From Devosia sp. (lineage in GTDB: Bacteria > Pseudomonadota > Alphaproteobacteria > Rhizobiales > Devosiaceae), in NCBI RefSeq assembly GCF_017744655.1, contig NZ_JAGIAW010000003.1, positions 186,001-250,000 on the forward strand: DNA of 64,000 nt, written 5' to 3'. Below are positions 31,202-40,142 of the stretch, one piece after another. The position numbers were made by a program, and so were the translations under genes. The notes beneath the pieces are model-generated. The model made no database searches. It saw nothing but the letters and a program-made list of their open reading frames with translations, and had not been told where the DNA came from. Positions within the stretch are counted from its first letter, which is position 1; the number at the start of each line of letters is the position of its first letter.

Positions 31202-31728
31202 CTCTCGCCAAACTCCAACCGCATGAGCACCATGGTCTGGCCGGCAAGGTTGTTCGCCGCCTCGATCGCTTCGCCGGTCTCGGTGAAGCCGGCTTTTCTG
31301 AGGACATTGCGCGAGCTGACATTTTCCTTGAGCGCGCGTGAGCGCAGGGCGGTGGCGCCCGCCGCTCGTGCCTCTGCCACCAAGGCTCGTGCCGCTTCGC
31401 TGGCATAGCCCTGGCCCCAAAAAGCCTCGCCCAGCCAGTAGCCAAGTTCAGGAACCTGACCATCGGCAAAATGGAGCCCGACCACGCCGATAAATGTGCC
31501 GTCTACCTCGATGGCAAAGCAGGCTTCCTCGGCCGTCGGTACGATCTCTTCAACGAAGAATTCGGCGTCGCTCAGCGCATAGGGAAAGGGAAGCCGCGCC
31601 ATCCAGCGATGGACGTTTTTATTATTGGCGAGTTGAGCGATTGCTGGAGCATGAGCCATGGTCGGCACGGTCAGCACTAGGCGTTCGGTGCGGATCGAGG
31701 CGGGCAGGCGGTCCTTGATGGTGGTCAT
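31198..31728 (-). CDS. GNAT family N-acetyltransferase (third of three)
   Basis: This 176-residue acetyltransferase has IRTERLVLTVPTMAHAPAIAQLANNKNVHRWMARLPFPYALSDAEFF and the acetyl-CoA motif GYWLGEAFWGQGYASEAARALV (Q-G-Y-A form), then NVSSRNVLRKAGFTETGE. It is the first gene after the rpmA terminator and is chained by ATGA overlaps to the next two GNAT genes and obg. All are therefore probably one transcriptional unit with obg-proB-proA-nadD. Confidence 0.87.
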   Translation of the reverse strand: MTTIKDRLPASIRTERLVLTVPTMAHAPAIAQLANNKNVHRWMARLPFPYALSDAEFFVEEIVPTAEEACFAIEVDGTFIGVVGLHFADGQVPELGYWLGEAFWGQGYASEAARALVAEARAAGATALRSRALKENVSSRNVLRKAGFTETGEAIEAANNLAGQTMVLMRLEFGER

Positions 31729-31737
31729 GCGAATGCT

Positions 31738-31776
31738 CCAGAAACGAAAAGGGGAACCGGTTGACCGGTTCCCCTT
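31738..31776 (-). terminator. Rho-independent terminator of rplU-rpmA
   Basis: A perfect 13-bp stem (AAGGGGAACCGGT at 31749-31761, ACCGGTTCCCCTT at 31764-31776) is followed on the minus strand by TTCGTTTC. It separates the ribosomal protein genes from the GNAT-obg operon. Confidence 0.85.
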
Positions 31777-31844
31777 CGCAAGTCTGGTGTGTCGCCAAAC
31801 GCCGCCGGGAACTGGTCACCGGCGGGTTAGTCGAGCCTGCCGGG

Positions 31845-32111
31845 TTATTCGGCGGCCTCTGCCGGGATGACAGACACGTGTACTTTATTGTTCGCACGGG
31901 TGCGGAACGCGACGCTGCCATCAACCAGAGCATAGATCGTGTGATCCTTGCCGAGGCCAACACCGGTGCCGACAGCCCACTTGGTGCCGCGTTGACGGAT
32001 GATGATGTTGCCGGCGACGACAGCTTCGCCACCGAACTTCTTCACGCCGAGACGACGGCCAGCGGTATCACGACCGTTGCGGGATGAACCGCCTGCTTTC
32101 TTATGTGCCAT
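31845..32111 (-). CDS. rpmA: 50S ribosomal protein L27
   Basis: This 88-residue L27 lies near the peptidyl-transferase centre. [29 protein letters not shown] and ILIRQRG-type [10 protein letters not shown] are the family hallmarks; the N-terminus needs no processing. It lies 14 bases after rplU. Confidence 0.97.
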   Translation of the reverse strand: MAHKKAGGSSRNGRDTAGRRLGVKKFGGEAVVAGNIIIRQRGTKWAVGTGVGLGKDHTIYALVDGSVAFRTRANNKVHVSVIPAEAAE

Positions 32112-32125
32112 GGTCTAGCTTCCTC

Positions 32126-32665
32126 TTATTCTTCGGTGGCCTTGGGAGCGGCCTTCTTGGCCGGGGCCTTCTTTGCCGGCTTTTCAGCGGCTTCGCCTTC
32201 AGCAGCAGCGGCCTTCTTGGGCGCAGCCTTCTTCGGTGCGGCCTTGGCTTCGGTTGCCTCAGCGGCTTCAGCCTTGGGAGCAGCCTTCTTGGCCGGGGCC
32301 TTTTCGGTCACGGCGTCTGATGCTTCGGCCTTGGCAGCAGCCTTGATCGTCGGCTTGGCGCCGCCGGTCAGAATTTCGGTGATACGAACGGTGGTCAGCA
32401 GCTGGCGGTGACCGTTGCGGCGACGCGAATTGTGGCGACGACGCTTCTTGAAGATGATGACGGTCTTCTGCTTCTTGGTTTCGACCAGCTCGGCAGCAAC
32501 GAGTGCGCCTTCAACCAGCGGAGCGCCGATCACGTCGCCAACCATCAGGACTTCGTCAAAGGTGACGATGTCGCCGGCTTCGGCGTCGAGCTTTTCGATC
32601 TTGATGACGTCATTGGCAGCAACCTTGTACTGCTTGCCGCCCGTCTTGATGACTGCAAAAGTCAT
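32126..32665 (-). CDS. rplU: 50S ribosomal protein L21 with long Ala/Lys C-terminal extension
   Basis: The first ~100 residues are canonical L21 ([43 protein letters not shown]). Residues about 105-179 are an Ala/Lys/Glu-rich low-complexity tail with repeated [10 protein letters not shown] and PAKKAAPK units, doubling the usual length. Such histone-H1-like tails are seen on ribosomal proteins of some alphaproteobacteria and may contact RNA. The start at 32665 is chosen over an in-frame GTG two codons upstream. Confidence 0.95.
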   Translation of the reverse strand: MTFAVIKTGGKQYKVAANDVIKIEKLDAEAGDIVTFDEVLMVGDVIGAPLVEGALVAAELVETKKQKTVIIFKKRRRHNSRRRNGHRQLLTTVRITEILTGGAKPTIKAAAKAEASDAVTEKAPAKKAAPKAEAAEATEAKAAPKKAAPKKAAAAEGEAAEKPAKKAPAKKAAPKATEE

Positions 32666-32909
32666 ATGCACAACCGAACGTTTTTTGCGCTCGGTCCCTT
32701 TTCTGTCGCGCCCTGCGGCACCGCGGCTTTCATGCCTTTTCCGCGGTTTTCAAGTCTGGGGCCGGAGATTTCCGACCGGCAGCCTCAAGCAGCGTTTTCA
32801 AACAAAACCAGCGCACCGGTGGGACCAGTACGCGTGGGATCGGGGGCTTATCGGGAAAAAGGCCCCAAGAGTCAAGCGCTGTCGCAGGTTTCGGCAGCGC
32901 TTTGGCCTA

Positions 32910-33689
32910 TCAGCCCTGGCCGTGCGTGTACCAGTTGCGGAGGCGCACTTCGGTATGGTCGCCGACCCCGGTTTCGAGTACCGAAAGGTCGCTGTCCCCA
33001 TAATGGTAGGGATAGACGATCCCGGGCTTGAACGTGTTGATCGCTTCGACGGCCTGGTCCGGTGTCATCGTATAGGGCAGGTTCATCGGCAGGAAGGCGA
33101 CGGCAATGTCGGTCAGCGCCAGCATGTCCTCGGTCGGCTCGGTGTCACCGGCCACGTAAACCAGCTTGTCGCCAAAGGTCAGGACATAGCCATTGCCGAC
33201 GCCGACCGGGTGATAGTTCATACGGTCAGCCGTGGTGTTATGTGCCGCAATGGCCTTGAGCGTGACGCCGTCGAGTTCGCCATCCGCGCCATTGGCGATG
33301 GATTTGGCATTGGCCTTCAGCCCTTCGGGCAATTTCCCAAACACATCTTCATTGGTGAGGAGCGGCGCCGAGCCGGCAATAGCTTCCAGCGTCGGCACAT
33401 CAAAATGGTCGCCATGGCCATGGGTGATGAGAATGGCGGTCGGGGCCGGCAGGCCTTCATAGAGCGCGGCACCGCCCACGGGATCGACATAGATCACCTT
33501 GTCACCCCATTCGAGCACGAGGCTCGCATGTTCGACCGGATGAATGATGAGGTCGCCCTCGCTGGTGGCAATGGTCTCGGCCATGGATGCGTCCTGAGCA
33601 AATACGAAGCTGGTGCTGAAAAGATTGGCGGCAAGCCCGGCTATTGGCAAGCCGGCCATGCCGGCAACGAAGCTACGTCGCGTAACCAT
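32910..33689 (-). CDS. Tat-exported metallo-beta-lactamase-fold hydrolase
   Basis: This 259-residue protein begins with a twin-arginine signal (MVTRRSFVAGMAGLPIAGLAANL..VFAQDA). A UlaG/YtnP-like metal-dependent hydrolase domain follows: HGHGDHFDVPTLEAI supplies the HxHxDH metal-site motif, YVAGDTEPTEDM the bridging aspartate and YPYHYGDSDL the last histidine. The family includes hydrolases of varied substrates and N-acyl-phosphatidylethanolamine-type phosphodiesterases; the substrate is not predictable. The start at 33689 has GGGAGAG upstream. It lies upstream of rplU with a 244-base gap. Confidence 0.85.
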   Translation of the reverse strand: MVTRRSFVAGMAGLPIAGLAANLFSTSFVFAQDASMAETIATSEGDLIIHPVEHASLVLEWGDKVIYVDPVGGAALYEGLPAPTAILITHGHGDHFDVPTLEAIAGSAPLLTNEDVFGKLPEGLKANAKSIANGADGELDGVTLKAIAAHNTTADRMNYHPVGVGNGYVLTFGDKLVYVAGDTEPTEDMLALTDIAVAFLPMNLPYTMTPDQAVEAINTFKPGIVYPYHYGDSDLSVLETGVGDHTEVRLRNWYTHGQG

Positions 33690-33900
33690 AAGTCTCTCCC
33701 GTGAAAAGATTAGTGCCTGACGCCAAGACAACGCAGATTTGCGAAGGGAGATTGCTCGACACGGATTTGTGACCGCGGGGAGGCTCTACGGCTTTCTGTG
33801 ACAACACCGCACAAGGGGTGTTGCAGCCCGCCTCACGCTATGCCATAAGCCGCCCCGTATCGACCGGCCGGGATTTTCAACGATCCCTTTTCGATCTCGC

Positions 33901-33990
33901 GGAGAGATGGCAGAGCGGTTGAATGCACCGCACTCGAAATGCGGCATAGGGGCAACTCTATCGGGGGTTCGAATCCCTCTCTCTCCGCCA
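33901..33990 (+). tRNA. tRNA-Ser (anticodon CGA)
   Basis: The 90-base gene has acceptor stem GGAGAGA/TCTCTCC, anticodon stem-loop CCGCA-CTCGAAA-TGCGG (anticodon CGA, reading UCG), a long class-II variable arm, T-arm GGGGG-TTCGAAT-CCCTC and encoded 3' CCA. It stands at the boundary between the core minus-strand array and an accessory region. A sequence like its 3' end recurs at 57384-57398. Confidence 0.95.
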
Positions 33991-34223
33991 TTTTCTCGAA
34001 CCCAGTTTTCAATGATTTAGACTCCCGAAGAATCTTCGGGTGTCATACACATGCCCGATGCTGTGCCGTCCTTGCTGACCTCTCCGGCGGCTCGGCAGGA
34101 GTCTTTTCCATACTTTTGACGCTCTCCTGTCCTTAGGCCGATCGGCATTACCCAGGCGGATTGAAGCCTTATGGATAGGGGGTTGAAAGTAGGGCGGCAG
34201 CGGTACCGCCGCCCTACCTCCGC

Positions 34224-34805
34224 TCAACTTCTGCACGCGTAGTGCAAAGCGACGATGTCCGAGGCGGGCAGCCGACGGTGGTTGAGGAGCTGGAATGATG
34301 CGGTTGCACCCGGTTCGAAGGTGGGGACGCCACCGCCGAGAACAACGTTAGCGACGAGCAGGTGATATTCGTCGACCAATCCCTCGGTGAGCAGCAGGTT
34401 GACCAGCATGTGGCTGCCGAAGATCATCAGGTTGCCGGTCTCCTGCACTTTGAGTTCGCTAACTCTCCGTGCGGCCCGATCGCGGCTGACCACTTCCGTC
34501 TCCGCCCATGGAGACGCCTTGTTCAGAACCAGCGTATTGCTGACGACGAGCTTGCGCGCCGCGTCCGCGCGCTCGGCGATATCCCGCTGGACCGGGTCGC
34601 TCCCGGGTCCACGCTCGACGTTCGGCCAGTAGGCCTCGAACATCGGGAAAGTGACCGCACCAAAGAGCATGGCCGAAGCGCTGCGCATGAGTTCGAGGTT
34701 GTGAGCGTCGAATGGCGCTCCCATGGGGAGTTGGTCGAGCCGACCGCCGGGGCCCGCACAATAGTTGTCGAGGGTGCTGAGCATGCTGACGATGAGTTTG
34801 GCCAT
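34224..34805 (-). CDS. RibD/DHFR-fold dihydrofolate reductase family protein
   Basis: This 193-residue protein has the RibD C-terminal domain fold: KLIVSMLSTLDNYCAGPGG, LMRSASAMLFGAVTFPMFEAYW, SRDRAARRVSELKVQETGNLMIFGSHMLVNLLLTEGLVDEYHLLVANVVLGGG. Despite the name, such proteins are usually unproven NADPH-dependent reductases rather than true DHFR. ATG 34805 is preceded by AAAGGT. It lies downstream of an ECF sigma factor gene on the same strand (about 100 bases apart), a pairing I have seen often for this family, implying that the sigma factor may control it. Confidence 0.82.
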   Translation of the reverse strand: MAKLIVSMLSTLDNYCAGPGGRLDQLPMGAPFDAHNLELMRSASAMLFGAVTFPMFEAYWPNVERGPGSDPVQRDIAERADAARKLVVSNTLVLNKASPWAETEVVSRDRAARRVSELKVQETGNLMIFGSHMLVNLLLTEGLVDEYHLLVANVVLGGGVPTFEPGATASFQLLNHRRLPASDIVALHYACRS

Positions 34806-34906
34806 AGTGAATACCTTTCTCTTGAAGCGCCATCCGGCCATCACCGGCCTTGGCACTCCTTTGAGACAGGCCGGTCGCCAAACTCATCGGTCGGTCGGCA
34901 GAAATT

Positions 34907-35911
34907 TCAGGTGAGTTCTTCGAGCATACCGAACCGCTGGCACACCTTGCGGTCGAGGAAGCTGTCGATGGCAATAATCTGCCCGTCCGACATCGTCAGC
35001 AGAACGACGCCCCCCGGGCGGAAGTGGCCATCGTCCTGTTGCTGGTAGCAGGCAAAGCCAGGCTGACCGTTGCCGCCCAGCGACACAAGGCGCCAGGCCG
35101 TCGCAAAGACCCGCTCCTCGAAGAACAACGCGACAGCATCTCGCCCGTGGAACCAGGCCGGGAGCGGCGGCATGGTGAAGCGAGCGTCCTCGGCAAGCAA
35201 CTGGATGATGGCCTCGATGTCGCGACGCTCCCACGCCGAAACAAAACTGTCCAAGACGGAATTGAGGGCAGGCCGAACGGTCAGGCGCGCGACTTCCGCG
35301 CCTGCAGCCGATCGCGTCGCCATCGTGGCGCGGGCGCGCTGCAGGGCACTGGTCACCGAGGCGACAGACGTCTCCAGCATGTCGGCCGTTTCGACAGCCG
35401 AATACCCCAGCACGTCCTGCATCAGCAGCGCCGCGCGTTGCGTGCCCGGCAGGTGCTGTAGCAAGGCGACGAAGGCCAAGCTGACATTCTCGCGGCGGGA
35501 GAGAATCGATGCCGGATCATCGGCATCGGCAGCTTCTGCTTGTAACTCAGCATCGGGAATGGGTTGGACCCAGACCGGCCCCATCACCATCTCACCGAGG
35601 TCCGAGGTGGATGAGAGCGGCGGGCCATAGTCGCTCGAGATCGTACGGCGCTGGCGCTGAGAAATCATGCGTAGGCATACGCGTGTTGCGATGGTCGTGA
35701 GCCAGGTGACTAGGGTGCTGCGGGATTGGAAAGTGTTGAGCCCGCGCCATGCCGCCAACAGAGTTTCCTGCAGCGCATCATCGGCATCGAAGGGCGACCC
35801 GAGCATGCGATAGCAATGCAGGTGTAGGCGCCGGCAATAGGGTCTCACGAGCCCCTCGAACGCCTGCCTGCTGCCCAGCACAGCCTGCTCAAGAGCCTCC
35901 AAATTGGTCAT
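34907..35911 (-). CDS. ECF RNA polymerase sigma factor with C-terminal NTF2-like domain
   Basis: This 334-residue sigma-70 factor has region 2 (FEGLVRPYCRRLHLHCYRMLGSPFDADDALQETLLAAWRGL..TWLTTIATRVCL) and region 4 (LPGTQRAALLMQDVLGYSAVETADMLETSVASVTSALQRARA). About 120 residues of a SnoaL/NTF2-like domain follow (VLDSFVSAWERRDIEAIIQLLAEDARFTMPPLPAWFHGRDAV). This is the layout of ECF groups that lack a separate anti-sigma factor and use the fused domain as regulator. No anti-sigma gene is visible. ATG 35911 is preferred to an in-frame GTG at 35920. Confidence 0.9.
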   Translation of the reverse strand: MTNLEALEQAVLGSRQAFEGLVRPYCRRLHLHCYRMLGSPFDADDALQETLLAAWRGLNTFQSRSTLVTWLTTIATRVCLRMISQRQRRTISSDYGPPLSSTSDLGEMVMGPVWVQPIPDAELQAEAADADDPASILSRRENVSLAFVALLQHLPGTQRAALLMQDVLGYSAVETADMLETSVASVTSALQRARATMATRSAAGAEVARLTVRPALNSVLDSFVSAWERRDIEAIIQLLAEDARFTMPPLPAWFHGRDAVALFFEERVFATAWRLVSLGGNGQPGFACYQQQDDGHFRPGGVVLLTMSDGQIIAIDSFLDRKVCQRFGMLEELT

Positions 35912-36330
35912 CGGTCCCACACGCTACCCGCAAAGAGGGGCATGATAGCGCAGGCTCGAACTCATGTCCGCTTGCGCGAAGCACTGTCAAAGAGGCAGGC
36001 AGCAACCGCAGATGACCGAAACCAGGCCGACGTTGCCGGCCCGCCAGGCGCCCGACCAACGCACGAACTCGTCGCATTACCTTTTGCATCGGGGATCATT
36101 CACAGAGGCCGTTCAAGTCGCTGTTGCCCGATCCCAAAGGCGAACGTGCGCCACTGGCGCCTATGGGTGGAAAGCGGAAATGCAGGTTCTGGGGACAACT
36201 TGGCTTGAGCTGCTACTGGGTGGATGCTCTCACTCCTGATCTGTGGCCCCGCCAAAGGTGGACGTCTCAGCGTTTCAGTTGTCTGCTACGATCACGGCAA
36301 GAAATGCGCGAGATCCGAAGGGAATGGATC
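35912..36330. other. Gene-free stretch between sigma factor and CDF exporter
   Basis: The stretch is divergent upstream DNA for both neighbours. I find no ORF with protein-like composition. In-frame extension of the CDF gene back to 36124 looks non-coding. It probably contains two promoters, but no clear palindrome stands out. Confidence 0.4.
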
Positions 36331-37257
36331 ATGTCTGAAAGCGGCGGTGGTGCGAGACGAGGTCACGACCATGATCACGATCATGGGCAGGAGGTGACGG
36401 CCGGCAACGAGCGCCGCATGAGGTTCGTCTTCGCCTTCACCGCTATCTATGCGGTGGTGCAAGCGCTCGGCGGATGGTTCTCCGGGTCCCTCGCCCTCAT
36501 CGCGGACTCCGGCCACATGGTGTCCGATGCCGCAGCACTGCTGCTGGCCCTCATTGCCTATCGGGTGGCCAGGCGACCAGCGGATAGCACGCGGACGTAT
36601 GGCTTTCATCGCGTTCGCGTCTTGGCTGCATTGGCCAATGGCGGTTCCCTACTTCTCCTCGTCGCCTGGATTGTGTGGGAGGCCATCGGCCGTATCAATG
36701 CACCGCATGAGGTTTTGGCAGGACCAATGCTGATCGTCGCAACGATCGGGTTGGTGGTCAACCTTGCGGGCGCATGGATCCTATCGCGAGGCAATAAAGG
36801 CGACAGCAACTTGAAAGGAGCATTCCTTCACGTTGTTGGCGACCTGTTGGGCTCTGTGGGCGCCATAGCGGCGGCGATCGGGATCATGTTGACGGGTTGG
36901 ACGCTTCTCGATCCCATCCTGTCGGTTCTCGTAGCCGGACTCGTAGTACGCTCGGCCTGGTCGCTCGTGCGGGACTCTCTCCGCGTCTTGCTGCAGGCCG
37001 TGCCTCGCGGGGTCGACGCACGCAAAGCCGAGGCCGAGCTCGTGGAATTGGCCGAGATCGACAACGCTGGCCATTTCCACGCCTGGACCCTTACCGATGA
37101 CACCGTGGTGGCGACTGTGCATGTCACTCCAGCGTCAGGCATCGACCCTCTATTGCTACCCGATCTCGTCTCGAAGTGGCTGAAAGCCCGCTACGACATC
37201 GACCATGTCACGGTTCAGGTGGACCGCCCGGGCACGCTATGGACAGCGGAACTGTAA
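36331..37257 (+). CDS. Cation diffusion facilitator (CzcD-like metal exporter)
   Basis: This 308-residue inner-membrane antiporter exports Zn2+, Co2+ or Cd2+ in exchange for protons. It has an N-terminal histidine string HDHDHDHG (12-19) and six transmembrane segments. The metal site is formed by HMVSDA in TM2 and HVVGDLLGS in TM5. A C-terminal ferredoxin-like cytoplasmic domain carries HFHAWTLTDDTVVATVHV. The pattern is closest to CzcD/ZitB. The start at 36331 is chosen because it begins the His-rich tail with GAAGGGA upstream. It is followed by mntH, 90 bases on. Confidence 0.9.
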   Translation: MSESGGGARRGHDHDHDHGQEVTAGNERRMRFVFAFTAIYAVVQALGGWFSGSLALIADSGHMVSDAAALLLALIAYRVARRPADSTRTYGFHRVRVLAALANGGSLLLLVAWIVWEAIGRINAPHEVLAGPMLIVATIGLVVNLAGAWILSRGNKGDSNLKGAFLHVVGDLLGSVGAIAAAIGIMLTGWTLLDPILSVLVAGLVVRSAWSLVRDSLRVLLQAVPRGVDARKAEAELVELAEIDNAGHFHAWTLTDDTVVATVHVTPASGIDPLLLPDLVSKWLKARYDIDHVTVQVDRPGTLWTAEL

Positions 37258-37278
37258 ACCGAACAGCCCGACCCGCTT

Positions 37279-37332
37279 AATGCAGTTGCAAATCATTCGC
37301 ATCGTGATATGCAAATGACTTGCAACTGCATT
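37279..37332 (+). promoter_or_regulatory. Mur/Fur-type operator region of mntH
   Basis: A perfect 13-bp inverted repeat (AATGCAGTTGCAA at 37279-37291, TTGCAACTGCATT at 37320-37332) encloses two Fur-like half-overlapping boxes: TTGCAAATCATTCGCAT (37286-37302) and ATGCAAATGACTTGCAA (37309-37325). Such TGCAAAT-centred boxes fit Mur, the manganese-responsive Fur homologue of alphaproteobacteria, which represses mntH when Mn is sufficient. Regulator identity is inferred. Confidence 0.75.
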
Positions 37333-37347
37333 TATTGGTTTCAGGCG

Positions 37348-38682
37348 ATGGATTCTGGCGGGTTCTTTGGCGGCTGGCGTGCGGACCGTGGCGACGCTTC
37401 CCTGGCCGATGTGCACCGAAGCATCGAGGTGCGACAGAAGTCTTCGAAATGGCGTCGTGCCGCAGCATTTGTCGGCCCAGGCTATCTCGTCGCCGTCGGC
37501 TATATGGATCCGGGCAACTGGGCGACGTCCATCGCGGGTGGCTCCCGCTTTGGCTATACCCTGCTCTTTGTCGCCCTGATCTCGAACATTATGGCGATTG
37601 TCTTGCAGTCGCTATGCGCCCGGCTGGCGATCGCAACAGGGCGCGATCTCGCTCAGGCATGCCGGGATGCCTTCCCCAAGCCGGTAGGCTTCGTGCTCTG
37701 GTTCCTCGCAGAAGTCGCCATCATCGCGACTGATATCGCGGAGGTTATCGGGACAGCCATCGGTCTCAATCTTATATTCGGTATTCCACTCGAGATCGGC
37801 GTCATCATCACCGCCCTCGATGTGTTTCTGATCCTCTACCTGCAGAAGCTCGGATTTCGCTGGGTGGAGGCCCTGATCATCGCTTTGCTGGCCGTGATCG
37901 CTGGTTGCTTTATCGTGCAGATTGCGCTGGCTGATCCGAACTGGGGAGACGTTATTCGCGGCTTCGCGCCGACCACAGAGATCGTCACCAATCCAGAGAT
38001 GCTTTATCTCGCTCTGGGTATCCTCGGCGCGACCGTGATGCCTCACAACCTCTATCTGCACTCGGGTATCGTTCAGACCCGGGATTATGGCGAGACGCTC
38101 CCGGAAAAACGCGAAGCACTGAAGTTTGCCACGATAGACTCTACCGTTGCCCTGATGTTCGCGCTGCTGGTGAACGCCTCGATCCTGATCCTGGCAGCGG
38201 CCACCTTCAACGTCGCAGGTCAGACCGAAATTGCCGAACTCGGAGAGGCGCACAACCTTCTGGCTCCAATGCTGGGCATGGCCATTGCGCCGACGCTGTT
38301 TGGCGTTGCGCTGCTCTGCTGTGGGATCAACTCCACCGTGACAGCAACCCTGGCAGGGCAGATCGTCATGGAGGGTTTTCTAAATATTCAGCTCGCGCCG
38401 TGGCTTCGGCGCCTAATTACGCGCATCATCGCCATCGTGCCGGCCGCTGCCGTCACTATCTGGTTTGGACAATCAGGAACTGCCCAGCTTTTGATCCTCA
38501 CTCAGGTGGTGTTGAGCCTGCAGCTCTCGTTCGCGGTGTTTCCACTGGTGATGTTCACCGCTGACAAGCGCAAGATGGGCCAGCTCGTCGCTCCGCTCTG
38601 GCTGATTGCCCTGGCCGTATTCATCGCCCTCGTGATCGCCGGCCTCAACGTCAAACTCCTGTTCGACTTCGTCACCGGTTAA
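37348..38682 (+). CDS. mntH: Nramp-family divalent metal transporter
   Basis: This 444-residue proton-coupled Mn2+/Fe2+ importer has about eleven transmembrane segments. The metal-binding DPGN motif (D54-N57, in [17 protein letters not shown]) in TM1 and [15 protein letters not shown] in TM6 are intact. ATG 37348 is preferred: the in-frame ATG at 37309 lies inside the operator palindrome and would add residues [13 protein letters not shown] with no family counterpart. Import of Mn by MntH next to a CDF exporter suggests a metal-homeostasis module. Confidence 0.93.
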   Translation: MDSGGFFGGWRADRGDASLADVHRSIEVRQKSSKWRRAAAFVGPGYLVAVGYMDPGNWATSIAGGSRFGYTLLFVALISNIMAIVLQSLCARLAIATGRDLAQACRDAFPKPVGFVLWFLAEVAIIATDIAEVIGTAIGLNLIFGIPLEIGVIITALDVFLILYLQKLGFRWVEALIIALLAVIAGCFIVQIALADPNWGDVIRGFAPTTEIVTNPEMLYLALGILGATVMPHNLYLHSGIVQTRDYGETLPEKREALKFATIDSTVALMFALLVNASILILAAATFNVAGQTEIAELGEAHNLLAPMLGMAIAPTLFGVALLCCGINSTVTATLAGQIVMEGFLNIQLAPWLRRLITRIIAIVPAAAVTIWFGQSGTAQLLILTQVVLSLQLSFAVFPLVMFTADKRKMGQLVAPLWLIALAVFIALVIAGLNVKLLFDFVTG

Positions 38683-38727
38683 GGGCGCCGGTACAAAATC
38701 CGGGGCGATGCCGAGCATGGGCGTCAC

Positions 38728-38774
38728 CCGCTGGATGGTGCGTCCCGATGACGATTGCTGCCACCATCCAGCGG
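38728..38774. repeat. 13-bp inverted repeat between convergent mntH and ldt
   Basis: CCGCTGGATGGTG (38728-38740) and CACCATCCAGCGG (38762-38774) can form a strong hairpin with a 21-base loop, located between two converging genes. No T-run is present on either side. It could be a bidirectional transcription barrier. Confidence 0.5.
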
Positions 38775-38817
38775 ATGCGATTGCTCATGACGATGCCCGT
38801 TGCTTGCGGGCTTGGCG

Positions 38818-40062
38818 TCAGGTTTCGAAGGCCACTTTGCCGGCCATGTCGAACTCATAGACATCGTCCCGGAAACTGACGACGCCGTCGCGGTTCGCCC
38901 ATGCGGAGATATACGTGGTGTGGATTTCGACCGGATTGCGGACGTCGACATCCTTGCGCTCACCTGTGGCGAACACATTTCCGACCTCCCCGCTGGCCCA
39001 GCCTGAAGTGTCGCGCAGAACCCATGATACGAAGTCCTGCACCTGGTCCACGCGAACGCAGCCCGAGGACAGGAAACGGGCGTTGTCACCGAACAGTCCC
39101 TTGGTCGGCGTGTCGTGCAGATAGACCGCGTGGGGATTGTGAAAATTGATCTTCACATTGCCCATGGAATTGAGCGGTCCTGGATCCTGACGGAAGCGGT
39201 AGTTCACGGCCTCTTCGGTCTGCCAATTGATGGAGCTGGGCTGCACCTCTTGGCCATTGCCGTCGAGAATCCTGATCTTCTGCTCGGTGAGGTAGTTCGG
39301 GTTCTCGTTCATGTACTTGATGAGATCCCGCCTTATGATCGAAACCGGCACGTTCCAGAACGGGTTGAAATTGATCTGGTGGATGCGGCTCTTGAGGATC
39401 GGCGTTTGCCGGTCGATGCGCCCGACCACAGCCGTGTGGCGCCGCTGAACCATTCCACCCTCGACGACCTCGATAAAGGCGGCTGGAATGTTCACCACCA
39501 CATAGCGGTCAGCCAAGGCCCGCGCCATGGCCTGGACGCGCAGGAGATTGAGGCGTAGCTGGTGGAGGCGAGCTTCGGCGGGGACATTGAGTGCGTACCA
39601 GGTGGGCTCGTCGACCTGGCCATTGACCTGTAGGCCATGCCGGGCCTGGAAGCGGCGGAGAGCCCCATCCGTCGGCCCGTCGAAGGCTTCATCGACCTGG
39701 TCCACCATGGCCATGTCTGCCGAAGACAGCAGCCGGCGCTTTAGTTGCACCACGCCATCGCGCCGAACGCCCATGGTCACGCCATAGGTTTCTTGCGGCA
39801 CCTGCTCCCAGCCGCCAGCCATGACGAAGGGCTCATATTGAGCGATCGCCATCTGCAGGTTGTTGGCGGTGTCGTAGGAGAGGATCGGCTCGACCGTGTC
39901 GATGGCCTGGATTGCGGCTGCGCTATTGGCCTCACGCTCGGCGTCGGTCAACGTTCTGCCCTGGTTCATCATGCTCCAGAGCGACTGTGCTTGAGCCGGC
40001 GCGATTTGCGATAGCCCGGCGGCTCCTGCCGAGAGGAGCTGAAGAAAATGTCTGCGTTTCAT
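38818..40062 (-). CDS. L,D-transpeptidase (YcbB/LdtD-type) with peptidoglycan-binding domain
   Basis: This 414-residue protein has a twin-arginine-like signal (MKRRHFLQLLSAGAAGLSQ..AQA) and a peptidoglycan-binding domain (about 100-157, QLKRRLL..GALRRFQARHGLQVNGQVDEPTW). The YkuD catalytic domain (about 185-370) has H316 (YLHDTP) and nucleophile C335 (FLSSGCVRV). It makes 3-3 cross-links or attaches proteins to murein in the periplasm. ATG 40062 is chosen as the signal peptide start. It is convergent with mntH and shares a strand with a small secreted protein gene upstream. Confidence 0.92.
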   Translation of the reverse strand: MKRRHFLQLLSAGAAGLSQIAPAQAQSLWSMMNQGRTLTDAEREANSAAAIQAIDTVEPILSYDTANNLQMAIAQYEPFVMAGGWEQVPQETYGVTMGVRRDGVVQLKRRLLSSADMAMVDQVDEAFDGPTDGALRRFQARHGLQVNGQVDEPTWYALNVPAEARLHQLRLNLLRVQAMARALADRYVVVNIPAAFIEVVEGGMVQRRHTAVVGRIDRQTPILKSRIHQINFNPFWNVPVSIIRRDLIKYMNENPNYLTEQKIRILDGNGQEVQPSSINWQTEEAVNYRFRQDPGPLNSMGNVKINFHNPHAVYLHDTPTKGLFGDNARFLSSGCVRVDQVQDFVSWVLRDTSGWASGEVGNVFATGERKDVDVRNPVEIHTTYISAWANRDGVVSFRDDVYEFDMAGKVAFET

Positions 40063-40142
40063 GACCTGATCGGATGCTTCAGTACAAAAGGCAGGCGCCG
40101 AGGCGGTCAAAACCGCTCTCGGAACCCATTGAGGACTAAGGA

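Noticed and set aside
33804..33823. Stem-loop CAACACC/GGTGTTG upstream of tRNA-Ser considered as a riboswitch or terminator
   Set aside because: Only a short isolated stem with neither a T-run nor conserved riboswitch core; it lies between divergently oriented units.
34224..34805. Considered as a true dihydrofolate reductase (trimethoprim resistance type)
   Set aside because: The sequence matches the RibD C-terminal domain-like branch and lacks the typical FolA folate-site pattern, so only a fold-level name is justified.
36124..36330. Upstream extension of the CDF exporter frame by 69 codons
   Set aside because: The added residues are unlike the family, and a normal start with ribosome site precedes the His-rich N-terminus at 36331.
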